This document shows positions 23,327-34,613 of a stretch of 64,000 nt of DNA, piece after piece. Source of the stretch: Ilyonectria destructans (lineage: Eukaryota > Ascomycota > Sordariomycetes > Hypocreales > Nectriaceae); contig JAHEWK010000007.1 in the NCBI GenBank assembly GCA_020740775.1, forward strand, positions 2,666,001-2,730,000. The letters are read 5' to 3'. The stretch's first letter is position 1. Each line of letters opens with the position of its first letter. Position numbers and translations under genes: made by a program. The notes below the pieces were generated by a model. It was not told the origin of the DNA. It worked only from the letters and a program-made list of their open reading frames with translations, and made no database searches.

Positions 23327-24650
23327 TCAAAACATTGCTATAGCATTTGAATAACTACCAACCGCACCTATGATCTATTAGATATAGATTGAAAGGGAGA
23401 GTTTAAAGAACTGACCTTGAACGTTCATCGGTATGCTCACGAAAAAGAATACGTATTGTTGACGATCTTTGCAGACCTCTGCTAACTTCTCCATATCCCA
23501 AAGCTCACCAATCGGGACTCCCCATAACGGTAAAAGGTTGATATGGTGATTCCACTCTTTGATCTGCGGCCAGACTTCGAAAGCCGGCGAGTCAGAAGCA
23601 ACCACACTAAAATAATTGTCGTGAAGGAAATCGGCCATTTCATGGCTTTGATCAACACCGACAAAATTGTGCTGGTATGCTGGAACTTCTGTCAACTTGA
23701 TCCGGTCTTCTTTGCTTAGTCCTTCGTAAGTCTCGATCCAGCCCGTTCTAATAAGAAGTATGTCTCCATATTGAAATTCTACACCCTGTGCCTTAGCACA
23801 TGCCATTAAGTCTTTGGCTGAGATAGGATGTCTAGTATTGACGTCATAAGACTTTCCACAATAACCCCAGTAGTCAAGGAGAACACCTCTTCCGACTGTC
23901 GTCGTTAGCATTGGACTCAAACTTCTTAGCACCATGGCTTAAGTCGATTAACATACCTACTCCCTCTTTCGACCAAGCCTGCACACCGCATTTGGTAGTA
24001 TTCTTGACTTCTTCTGGTGTTGTCTTTGTTGTTAATATTCATTCAACCGAGTCATTGACGAACATTCCAGGACTCACATTGTTGTAAAATACCCAGCCCC
24101 CATCGTGGGGGACGCTGACCTAAGACTTTTAGCATGAGTCTGACGAGGACGAGTTGCCAAATTACATGTCTAAACCCGTCCCACTATGATAATTAGCAAC
24201 TTCCTTCGTAGGTTTAACCACAGCCAGCCTACCTGCGATCCACTCTGGGAGTTCATCGACAAGACTTCATCATTTCCCGCAGGCCCAAGTGATTTTATAG
24301 AGTGCATGAACGGCTCTCTTCCAAACATGGGCGGATCGGGAAGTTCTGCTGACCAACTAAGATGTATAAGCCAATTACATACCAACAGTGAGAAAGCATG
24401 GGCTGGTACTTTAAGCTTATGACTTCGCCACTCTTGATCAACTTTGAGGCTGCCACCCGACGTTGGGGAGTAAGAAGATTCAGTCGACCAAGCTAGTTAC
24501 TTCAGTCCAGTTCACTGCTTGAATGCTCTCAAACATTTTACGTACTTCGTCATTTTTGCCCCAAAACCACGCTGACCCTTTAGGAGTTCCGGGAACTTCT
24601 GGAAGCTCCGATCTCTTGGGCAGGCTGGTTGAATTCGGATCGAAAATCAT
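23327..24650 (-). CDS. Cyclase-family (PF04199) metal-dependent hydrolase 2
   Basis: Second member of the kynurenine formamidase/isatin hydrolase family in this block. The start at 24650 (MIFDPNSTSLPKRSELPEVP) matches the N-terminus of paralogues; splicing at GTACGT..ACTAG joins KNDE to LGRLNLLTPQRR. The metal site assembled across an intron reads NSQSGSQWDGFRH, the same variant as in cyclase 1. The last intron joins IPMNVQ to GAVGSYSNAIAMF and the stop at 23327; reading through instead gives a short hydrophobic tail with no match to relatives. YGDILLIRTGW and WGVPIGELWDMEKLAE are conserved. Upstream is the strong palindrome CTTCCGGAAG at 24775-24784. Confidence 0.82.
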
Positions 24651-25186
24651 TTTTCGCAGCGATGTCAGTGCAGTGAGTAGAAAGTAATCGGGTTGAGGCA
24701 AAGTAATTACATGGGCAAATAAACATTGTACATCAGGTCTCCGGCCTGAAATATGCGAATTGGTGGTGATAAATCTTCCGGAAGACTTTTCCGGTTTTCC
24801 GGTCCTCACTAAACTCGACATGACAGCCTCATTCAAGATCTATTTGTAATACATATTTCCTCGCCAGAGTAGCTGGAAAGCTCTATTGTTGAATTATGCA
24901 GAAATGTCCTAAACAACGTTGGAGGGTTAGAAACAGAACCGTGAATGGGTCGCAGTGGCGTTCGAGCACACTTCGGTAAATTTCTGTTCAGTGTACACTG
25001 GTAAAGCGCTTTCGCTTGAGAAATTTCTTACGAGTGAATGGCCGGACCAATAAGATTCTTTGCCCTTACTCTGTAATCAGATTTTTAGTTATCATAGCAT
25101 GTATTAATTGAAGCCGTATTGCATACAGAGCCTCCTAACAGGGCAAGAGTAAACACCATACTACACAACTCATCCCAACCATACCC
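24651..25186. promoter_or_regulatory. Promoter of cyclase 2 with CTTCCGGAAG
   Basis: 536 bp. A 10-bp perfect palindrome, CTTCCGGAAG (24775-24784), is followed by two further TTTTCCGG repeats ending at about 24803, about 125-155 bp upstream of the start. The rest holds no recognised feature. Confidence 0.5.
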
Positions 25187-27692
25187 TCAAGAAATTAGCC
25201 CAAGTCCCATATCACTAATCCAGGGAGCATCCGTGTCTCCCACATCCGGATGATGGTCATCTCCGAAAAGATTAGTCTGACTCAAAATGAAGTCATCATG
25301 CACAAGAGCCTCCATTGATCCCCATGATCCCCCAATTGGGGGTAGAAAGGAACCAAGAATCGGCTTATCCATTGCCTGCGACGTGAAATTTATGCCGGTG
25401 CTGGATCCAAAATACGAGGATAGTGCGGTGTTCTCGGTTATTCGTGAGAGCGTGCGACTCATCTTCTCCGCAACCGGATAGTGATTGTGTAGGGCGGCCA
25501 CAGTTTCTGCGATGATGCTTAAAAGTTGTGGTGCATCTGAAAACGACACTTCAACGTTTCGAGTAGTCGGAGGTTGAAGTATTTGGGAAATAAGTGTGCT
25601 CGCGGCGATGTACATGTTGTCCAACATGACAGTGATGAAGTTCTCGAGCCCAAATATTTCACGATATGCCAGAGTGAGACGGCAAATGCAAGCGGCGCTA
25701 TCATACATAATAGCGCGTGATTGTTCGATACAGACGGAATTAGCAGTCGAGTCGCCGTTGTCGTCTTGGGATAGAATTTTGACTACTGCGCGATGGAGGA
25801 CAATCTGGATGCCGCAAAATTGCATGTTGAGTCCATACGCATTGACGTCCAAATCGGAGATATGTTTTGACGACAGGCGACGAGGGAGAAGGTCGTGAGC
25901 GGTAGAAATTCTCGCACCCAACTCCAATAGTCGACTTCCAGCAGTCCTGTCGAGAGCTGCTCCGAAGCCGTTGAGAATGTCTGTTACCTCCGAGATGTAT
26001 TTGCAGAGGCTGACCCAATAAGGAAGAGTGCTTTGATCATCTGATAAGACTTGGAATGCATCTTGACGCTGTTGCACAAGAGCAAGGGGAACACAGCTGG
26101 GGCGGCCGAGATAGAGTGCCCATAGTCGGTCATACACATATGCCGCGAGGAATAACGTGTCCCGTAGATTTCCGTCCGACTGAACCAGGATCCCGTGCTT
26201 GACGAGTTGGGAACAGTCTTCATGGAGCCCGAGGTCAAATATTAGTCGACAGGCGATCCCTAGAGACACATTAGCGAGAAGTCATCAAATCCTTCTGTGG
26301 AAAATGTACCACTGTAGGTCCATCCAACTCTGTCCCGAGCGGAAGTAGCTTCAAAGTCACTGAGCAACAAAAACCCTTGAAGAGTTGCAATCGTCGGTTG
26401 TTCAAGTTCGTGCACAACATCCTGTTTCGCTCGATCGGCGTAAGCTCTCCCCAGCTTCCGGACAGCCTGAGAGGTGCTTATTCTCGTAGCACAAGCTAAC
26501 AGAGCCTCCTCGAGGAATCGCGAATAATACTGGGACCGCTTTCCTGTGGCCCGGTGCGTCATGAATAATTGGGGGTCGACAACTCGCACCGATCGAGAAT
26601 AGTAGCTCCAGCAGGAGTTCATGAGAATTTCTCGGAGTTGAGGCCCATCCATGTCCACGATAAAGTCGGAGGTGGAAAGAATATCATTTCCTGTTGAGAT
26701 GCTGGTGCTGCGGTCTGAATGCGACTGGATATGAAGCTGCGTCGTCGGCCCGTAATATCTGACTTGTCCCGGGCTGCAGTCTGTGTCTAAACTTGGCGCC
26801 TGTCCTTCCGTGTCGGCGAGTCGTCGTTCTGATGGTGATGCGTCTTGCGGCGGCGAAATATGAAAGTCGTGCTGCGGCTCTGAATGGTCTTGGCCGTCAT
26901 TGCTATCTGCAGGCATCCCCAGATTATTGCAATTGATTTCTTCCAACACTCCGTCCCCGATATTTGAGCCTTGGTATGTCATGTCAATAGTATCTCTACC
27001 ACAATGTCAGCTCCGACTCCGCGATAATCACGGCGCAGATAACGTACTCGGTCGGATCAGCAGCGCCATCTTTTTCCATTTCGCTGTATTCTGCTCTGTT
27101 TGCTGGTTGTGCACAATCGACGGGGGTAGCTGAAGGCGATCGCAGTGTGATGACTTCGGACGTGTCCTTGGGAGGCTCTGGGATTTTGGTGCCGTACTGA
27201 CTAGATAGAGATTAACAAGCCATACAAGCAAGGAGCCTATCGGGTCGGAATGGAAGTAGTCTACCTCATCAATGCCTCGATGGAGTCCATTCGTCCTTGC
27301 AGTGCGGTGAGATGCTCACGGGAGCCATGTCTACAAAGCGACAGCATCAGCATAGTGTTCCAAAGCATCAACGTCCAGCGAGTCAAGGAAGGCCATCGTA
27401 CTTTCGTCTATCGCTGTTTCGAATAACCACGCACTCTGTACTGGAGTTCCGACACATTGAACAACTCTTCCCCGGCTCTAGATTCTGCACATCGCACTGA
27501 GTCCGCTGTTCGTAAGCTACATCCTTGCCAAGCTGTGCAGACGGGGGAGCCCACTTTGGTTTTCTTCTGCCGGCAGTTGACACACGCCAGCGAAGCTCGA
27601 GGGCGGCCACGCGCGTTTGTGGACTTGGACGCGCGACGGCCGGAGAGGGTCGGAGACGGATCCCGGTGTGAAGTTCGAGCTGAGGGAGGCAT
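25187..27692 (-). CDS. Zn2Cys6 fungal transcription factor (cluster regulator candidate)
   Basis: Binuclear zinc cluster regulator. The start at 27692 opens with MPPSARTSHRD; the zinc cluster is split by an intron and reads CVNCRQKKTK then CDVQNLEPGKSCSMC and six residues later another Cys, that is CX2CX6CX10CX2CX6C. A short coiled segment follows (EHLTALQGRMDSIEALMR). The central fungal-specific TF domain (PF04082) spans GDNILSTSDFIVDMDGPQLREILM to LFLAAYVYDRLWALYLGRPSC. About 700 aa in about six exons. Its position in the middle of the block, divergent from a bZIP regulator, makes it the likely pathway activator. Zn2Cys6 proteins bind CGG/CCG triplets, in line with the TCCGGA sites found across the block. 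Confidence 0.87.
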
Positions 27693-28568
27693 GTTGTTAT
27701 CGGCACATCGAACGATTCAGGTCAGAAGAGAAAGAATAATGGAACAAGATTTCCGCGGGCGGGAAGAGCAGAAGAGCTCCGGCCGGCCAAGCTAGCCGCA
27801 CCAAGATGCTACGTAATTATCTTCTCCCCTGTGCTATGTGGATGCCAATAAAACGCCACCTCAGGCCAAGACCAAATCAATAATCTGGGGTACTCCGCAT
27901 GCCAACTCATCTGGGGATTGTGCATGATGTTCCCTGTCTCCTTACATCTTAGACTGTTCCCCGCTCTCTCGGTCGGGTGGAGATGTGGGATCTTGATTGT
28001 GCCGCGGTCAAATCTAATGATGCAACGCCAATGAGATTTGAACTCCCAATCTCGGGATTAAGCCTCTCTGGAAATCCAAACATGAATAGAATTTTGGCAC
28101 ATTTTTAACCCGTTTGCTCTGACTTTTGCGCTTTGTATCCAACAAAACACTCGGTTCTCCTTATCGCAGAGGATTCTCATCGTCGTCGTTCCGGCTAAGG
28201 GCACGTATTTTCCGGGACACACCCATGCCGCTATAGTGTCGATATTGCGGGGAGATCCAAGACGTTTTGGGTCACATTTCCATATCAGGATCCAAGCAAC
28301 GCGGGGTGATTAGTAAAATAACATTATTGAACCGATGGCCGAGGGCATGCCATGCGATTCTCGATCTTCCCCGGCTTTCGGTTATATGCGTCGTATTCCT
28401 CTGCCACTACATGACGCACCTTACACCTGATCTAGTCCAAACCGTCCAAGGTTACTTATCTCCTTGCAGCCCGGTCCCCGCTTCCTCTTCACCGACACGT
28501 GCTTCTTACCAAGCAACATTAATGAGTCGGCGCCGAACTTGGCGGAAGAATTTACATCTTTCATTGTC
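27693..28568. promoter_or_regulatory. Divergent promoter of the two regulators
   Basis: 876 bp between the Zn2Cys6 and bZIP genes. A CCGGCCGG palindrome lies at about 27779-27786 near the Zn2Cys6 start, and TTCCGG variants at about 28187 and 28209, but no exact TCCGGA was seen. No RNA gene accepted. Confidence 0.4.
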
Positions 28569-30519
28569 ATGACCACAGGTTTATCAGATATCATGGACTC
28601 GGAATCTCCAGTTGAATCCACCTTCCCGGCGGAATCTCGAGGTAGGAAACGGAAAGCCTCGACTCGAACAGGAGATCAAGCAACAGACAGAAAGCGCACC
28701 CAAAATCGCATCTCTCAGCAATGCGCCAGAGAAAGACAGACCGCCTACATCCGGCAGATGGAATCCTTCATCGACCTGCTGAGATCAAGTACGGAGGGGG
28801 ATACAGGCGACACAGAGTACACGAAATTGCTCAAAGCTCATCTAAAGCTGCTCGATGAGAAACGCAACGCCGAGGAGTCTCTGTTTCGCTTCCGCCAGAA
28901 GCTCCTGAGCGTCGGAAATATGGCTACGTCTGCTGCTGGTGAATCAATTTTCCCTTTTTAGCCCCAAAGCCGAATCTCTGCTAACTCCGCGGTTCTAGAG
29001 GATCCGATATTCCAGAGCCTCAGCGAGTCCCCCTCGGCGCATGGTAACCTAGCAACGCCGGAATCTAGCAAGAAAATTTCACCAGCAACATCACCATCTA
29101 ATTTAGAGGCAATGCCTACTCTTGGAACTGGAGATGCAGTCTCGGTAATTGGGCAACCTCCAGAATACCCACTCGGCGATGGTGGTGTTGGGGACATGTC
29201 GGGCGCCCCTCAGGAGGAAACCAATCTTGGAGATATCCCGCAATGGCAGCAAGGTATGGATATTTTCTTCCGACAATACACGGCGGCGACACAATTATCT
29301 CATCCCACTATCCCTAGCCCATTAGCATTTCCTGCCTTGGGCCCAGGCTGGCCTTTACCTCAAATGCCCTTCCCTAATACGCCCCTCGGCATCGACGCGA
29401 TGGGATCCTTGGGAGGTCTCGGACAGCCGCAAGTCCCTGCATTTGTACAAATCACACAATCAACCAGTGAGAGTCTGATGGTCATCAACAACTCTACCAT
29501 ATTTGCAGACCAAGTTCGATCAGCAGCGAAACATGTCATGTTTACGTCCATGCGAAGCCCTTGGAACTACGCTGAGTCCAATTCTCCACCTGCGGATAGC
29601 CCGGAGATGGTTGAAAGACTGGCATCCGTAGCAGTGGAGGTTATCGGTGCATTGGCTGGTCTGCAGCCATACATCTACGGAGTTGTAGGTCATTGCGTCG
29701 TCCCAACGGTATAATGTGCTAATCTGAATTGTACAGCATTTTTCAAAGTACATGGAGTATGTGATGCGATGGCGCATCTCGAATCGATTAGAAGATCGAC
29801 TTGCGATTCCTGTACCGTTCCGACCAACTCCTCTTCAAGCAGCAACGCCCGATCATCCCATGGTCATCGACTTTATCAACTGGCCTTCAATCAGAGATCA
29901 TATGATTCTCTACTCGGCAAGTTTAGATCTCGATGCCATGAGCCGTGACATTGTTTTAAATACCGTCATTGAACTACCTCACAAACAAGTCGCAGTCAAC
30001 ATCTACGAGCTCTTCTTCACCCATATCCTGCCGACAATCAGGGGCGGGCAGGGGGAGGTCAAAGACTCGATGCTTCATAACCCTGAATGGATTTACCTTA
30101 CTGTTTCGCCCAATTCAACTCCTGCCTCTGCCCCAACGACCCCGTCGCCAACACAGGAAGCTCTTGCAGCAGAAATAGCAGAAAGGATGGGCCTACACCT
30201 TGATAATTTGCAACATTGTGATTCATCCGCACCTCCCTCCGTCAACATAAATACGCCATTGCGGACGGCGAACCAAGGCACAGCTCCTTGCGGGCCGCAA
30301 ATGACTATGGCTCGCGCATTAATGTCGTTCGGCATCGATAAGCCGTCTAATTGGAAGCTGAGCAAGGAATTTGCAAGAAAATACCCGAACGTAGACTGTT
30401 CACAAGGTTGTTGGATCCAAATCCTTATTATTTGGGTCAACTACTAACGCGACACAGATGTTTCTCAGTATCAAATGGTTTCATGTAAGGCTGTCAGTTT
30501 TGCAAATGTAAATTTGTAA
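28569..30519 (+). CDS. bZIP transcription factor with DUF3425 domain
   Basis: Fungal AP-1-like/DUF3425 regulator. ATG at 28569 or 28593 (MDSESPVEST); the second gives the more usual N-terminus. Basic region: RKRTQNRISQQCARERQTAYIRQ, then a short leucine-type heptad (MESFIDLLRSS, LLKAHLKLL). After an intron near 28940 comes a Pro/Ser/Gly-rich linker, and the C-terminal DUF3425 region holds YMEYVMRWRISNRLEDRLAIP, INWPSIRDHMIL and SWNWKLSKEF-like PSNWKLSKEFARKYP. The last intron, near 30405-30458, joins CSQ to DVSQYQMVSC and the stop at 30519. It faces the Zn2Cys6 gene head to head, so the two regulators probably share control signals. Confidence 0.83.
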
Positions 30520-30963
30520 GATTAGTGTAATACCTGATCTTTGCCGCAACGATCTTCATAGTTTGAGTAAAAGCTCAGGGAGATATATCATGTGCGTCCT
30601 GGTCTCGGTTGTAGTGTTAATTGTGTGCAATTACTATCTTGTTCAGTTGCTTTCGCCTATCTGAGGGTACGCAGTAACCCAAGTCTGTCGATGTCGAAGA
30701 AAGCTAGAAAAATAAACATAAATAACAATTTTCCAGAAACCTTCGAATCTAGCTCGATTCTATTCTCTTTGTCACCTTGCTCCTAGAACCTCTGGAGCCT
30801 ATTATCCAAGTAGATCCCCGTAGACGACAAATGGAGGATTTAACTGAGACCAGTTAAGAATTAGGCTTCACACACATCATGTTATAATACAAAGGCACTA
30901 CAGATACTGCGTTAAAAGACATTGAAACTATAGACAGCCAATTACAATTGCTGAGCACCTAAG
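30520..30963. other. Convergent intergenic stretch
   Basis: About 440 bp between the bZIP and BVMO 3 3' ends. AT-rich in part; nothing recognised. Confidence 0.4.
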
Positions 30964-32905
30964 TTAATGCTTTTGAACGTCATGTGCCATACGATCCAAC
31001 TGCTTAACTCTTTCGTCCTCCGCCTTCTTATCAGGTGAATAATTGACAAACTCCATATCAACCTCATCCAGCGAAAGATACGGACTCAAATCTCCGCCCT
31101 CAACCGACATGTCTTTCGTAAACCCAAGGCCAAGGAATCCCCACATGTTGTGTTTGTTTTGGTACTGAATCTCAAAATCCTCATACCGCGGCTCCCGAAC
31201 CAATTCGCAGAACTGCAGACTGCCACCAGGCCAGATAGCATTCACGCGTCCTGTTTTGTTGTCCCTGTACCAAGACCGGCACTTGGGATCCGACCACGCC
31301 GTGCCGCCAATCCAGGCCTGCACGTGCTCGTTGAAATCATCGGTGACGGACTGTTTGGGCGAGAGCGATCTAATGTGGTCGCGCTGCATTTTCTGGATAA
31401 TCTTGAAGATATACTTTCCCACAGCTTGAAGAGGACCCATGACGCTGCCGTTGGCAATGGGAAACGACGGGCCCATAACTGTAAAGTAGTTTGGAATGTC
31501 AGGGACAGCAACACTGAGGTATCCCTCGGGGACATTTCTCCACTTGGCTTGGAGGGTGACACCATTCCTGCCAATAACTGTATGCCGCGGGCGGAAGCTG
31601 ACATCGAAACCGGTGGCGCAGATAATCGTGTCGACCGAAACCTCGTCGCCATTCGAGCCAACAACACCTGTTGGAGTGACCTTGGTGACAGCGCAGCGAT
31701 GTAGCTCGACATTTTTCTCCTGCACTGCTTTCATATACGGGTTACCCGGTGTGAGCCGTCGACATCCAACCGCAAAATCAGGCAGGAGTTGCTCAAAGAT
31801 TGTGTCGTTGGGGATGTACTTGCGCATCCGGGCCGTGAAATGCTCGCGGATCAATCTTGCTTCAGCGCTAGAGGTCATGAATGCCTTGAGGCCTGCTCCT
31901 GTATTCAATTTGTCTTCGATGTACTTGGCCTTGTTGACTAAAGCCTCTGGGTTGTGTTTCAGAGCCTCGCGGTCTTCTGCGGTATCTGCGATCGGTTAGC
32001 GCCAGTCGTTGACGTATGTAGCAAAGAACTCACAGTCAAAATTCTCGCCATTATGATCGGCAAACTCAGCAAACCAGACAGGCGTTCTGACAAAAACATC
32101 CATCTTCTTTACATGTGGTTGCATCGTCGGCACAACCTGCATACTCGTAGCCCCAGAGCCGACCACGGCGACGCGGTCACCCTTCCACTGCTCCTCATTG
32201 TAGTCTGACGGCCAGCGCGCCGTGTGAATCAGCCGCCCTTTGAAGGAATGTAAGCCCTCCACGTCTTCGGGGAACTTCCATGAGTTGAGAATGCCACTAG
32301 CGTTAATGACGACGTCTGCGACATCTTCTCTGGTTTCTCCGCTGAGCGAATCTTGGATCTGGATATGCCACTTCGCCTCTGCTTCGTTCCATTCGCAGGC
32401 CGTCACGGTAGAGTTGAATTGCATAAACTTTCGCAACCCAAAGCAAGCGACAACTCGATCTAGATAACGGAAGATGTCCTCTGATGGGCTGAGGTACTTG
32501 GGCCAATCGGAGTTGAGCGCAAAGGAAAATGCATAAGCGTGCGAGGGGACATCGCAAGCACAACCTGGGTATCTGTTCTATTCAGAGATGAGATATTGCG
32601 CCATAGCATGTGTGATTCACGCTCACCTCAAGCCATGTCCCTCCAATGTCACCATTCTTCTCGTATATGACATGGTCGATGTTCTCTCCGAACTTTTGGA
32701 TCAGATAGGACATGAGAATACCACTGATTCCACCTCCGATGCTAACGACTTTGATCTTGCGAGCGTATGAGTTTAAAATCACGTCAGGAATCTCGTAGTC
32801 GCCTCGTGTGTGCCCAAGGCGATATCCATATTTTCCGCCTGGAGCGTCGTCGGGGATGGCCTCTCCATTCGGGGTAACATTAGCTGCACTAGGATCAAAG
32901 ACCAT
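30964..32905 (-). CDS. Type I Baeyer-Villiger monooxygenase (BVMO 3)
   Basis: Third Baeyer-Villiger enzyme. The N-terminus ([15 protein letters not shown]) leads to [23 protein letters not shown] and, after an intron near 32590-32635, [17 protein letters not shown]. Fingerprint [12 protein letters not shown] (FxGxxxHxxxWP) and NADPH motif [21 protein letters not shown] is the ATG motif, followed by [18 protein letters not shown]. About 610 aa in three exons. Related to BVMO 1 over the C-terminal half ([25 protein letters not shown]), but far enough apart to suggest different substrates or successive steps. The final gene of the catabolic block on this side. Confidence 0.9.
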
Positions 32906-33769
32906 ATTGCCAAATTTAGGAGATTGTCTTAGAGCTTTGGCGATTTTGAGAATGGTTACTTCGTAAACTTCTAAATAATGCTACATAACCTCGAGCTTAA
33001 GAACTCAGGCGTGCCTTGATACCTATCGTTGATTGGTCAACCTCCTGGCGCAAATGGTTCACGACAATCAGTGGGGCCACATTCCGGAAGAGATTGGGCC
33101 GGAGACCGGCTGAGTAGTAAATGACGAAACAAAAGGTTCGGAAGTGTTGCTTTTAGCCTAAGAAGGGCGCCGGAAAAGTAAAGTCGCACCTCAAAGGCAA
33201 GATCCTTGTTAAGAGTGTGACAATGAAAATTCCCTGTCATTCTCTGTTAGCGCCCGGGGTGTGGATTGCGCTGTTCGCGAAGACACAGTGGCACGCGACC
33301 AAAACAAATCGCACACATAATTTTACCTGAATATGGAAGGCGGTGAGATCCTCATATCCACCTTCGGTGAGTACAAGTCCCCGCAATAAAACTGCTGCCA
33401 AAATCATGCATGTCGTCATAGTGCTAAGGTGCCAGGTGCCAAGATGCCAAGGTGTAGGGTAGGATACTGGCCTGGGAGCCATTGTGTATTATTCTAGCCA
33501 TTATTCTGCTGCCTTGCAATTACAACTTGATACCTTTTCTGCCGTAAATGGTGCAATGAGAAAATACTGTTGCCTTGATAATCACAACTTAAGAAGGTAT
33601 GTGCCTGAATCACGTCATAAAGAAACACTGGTGCCTTGCGAACATTCGTAATCAAAACCTGCAAGAGAATTCAGGTGCCTGGCGTATAATGCAAATAAAT
33701 TATCTTCAGACGCCCCAGAAAATCAACCAACTACTCTGACACAGACGCTTCAATCTTGCAAAGAATAAA
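32906..33769. promoter_or_regulatory. BVMO 3 promoter and phased TGCCTTG repeats
   Basis: 864 bp. Near BVMO 3: TTCCGGAA at 33082-33089 and GCCGGA at about 33099 and 33168. Nearer the GNAT gene: diverged copies of TGCCTTG followed by AAT-ACAACTT at 33510, 33571 and 33632, spaced 61 bp, with related TGCCTG at 33602 and 33675. Confidence 0.45.
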
Positions 33770-34467
33770 ATGGCTTCCCCTTATCATATCCTGCCCGTCG
33801 AAGGCTCAGACCTGCTCACTCTGGCCGAATTTGTCTATCACTCAAAGCTAAACCTGACCATCAACCGCCTTCTCTACAAAGACTGGCCCAACGAAGTCGC
33901 TCAGAGACACCAATATACCCTAGCCGTTGAGGGCGGGTTCAACAACCCAAACACAGAAAGCTTGAAAGTGGTTGACGCGTCTGGAGAAATCGTTGGCTAT
34001 ATCGCCTTGACTCGCATTCACCCGACAAACGCAAACCAGCCTACCAATGATGACAAAGGGAGCCAACAACAGAACCCGACGGATGTGTTTAATCAAGATG
34101 TCTTGAACGCCGTAATCCAGGGCGTCGCCGAGGTCTCGAAGGTGACGCAGACAATGGATCACTATGGTAAGGTGGCTTCCGTTTCATTGATACACGCTGC
34201 TGATGACGAGTAGAAGTGACCTACATCTACGTCAAACCTTCATACCGGAGACAAAAGATCGGGGTGCAGCTCATGCAGGAGGGCTTCAATAGAGCCAAAG
34301 CTGCTGGAGTGCCCCTCATCGTCGCTACTGAGCCGGCTGCATATGACTTCTTTGCCAAGCTCGGGTTCAAGGACACCAGACATGTTGATTTCGATCTTAG
34401 AAAGTGGGCTTCTCCCCATAGTGGGTTTGGCATATTCAGATTGGCTGGGATGATTTGGTCACACTAG
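33770..34467 (+). CDS. GNAT-family N-acetyltransferase
   Basis: Acetyl-CoA-dependent acetyltransferase. Two exons, 33770-34166 and 34214-34467, 216 aa; the 47-bp intron joins MDHYE to VTYIYVKPSYRRQKIG. The acetyl-CoA loop is RRQKIGVQLM, followed by the helix GFNRAKAAGVPLIVATEPAA and the C-terminal strand FFAKLGFKDT. The N-terminal half (LAEFVYHSKLNLTINRLLYKDWPN) matches a group of fungal GNATs of unknown substrate. Lies outside the catabolic block by content; role unknown. Confidence 0.85.
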
Positions 34468-34613
34468 GCTGCACTTTGAGACGACGTTGAGAAAGATATG
34501 TTTCTAAATGAGTATTCTATATGAGCAATGATTAAACTAGTCGAGTATTGTGTAGTACGGGAGTGCTTTTAAGCATCCGGGGATATCAAGTGAGGCCAAT
34601 GGCGAAGAAACAA

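Noticed and set aside
28030..28080. tRNA-like T-arm (minus strand GAGTTCAAATC) near 28045
   Set aside because: The T-stem has a mismatch and no matching acceptor stem, anticodon arm or A box could be found upstream.
186..32905. Biosynthetic (secondary metabolite) cluster
   Set aside because: No PKS, NRPS, terpene synthase, DMATS or prenyltransferase could be found in any frame; a backbone gene left of position 1 cannot be excluded.
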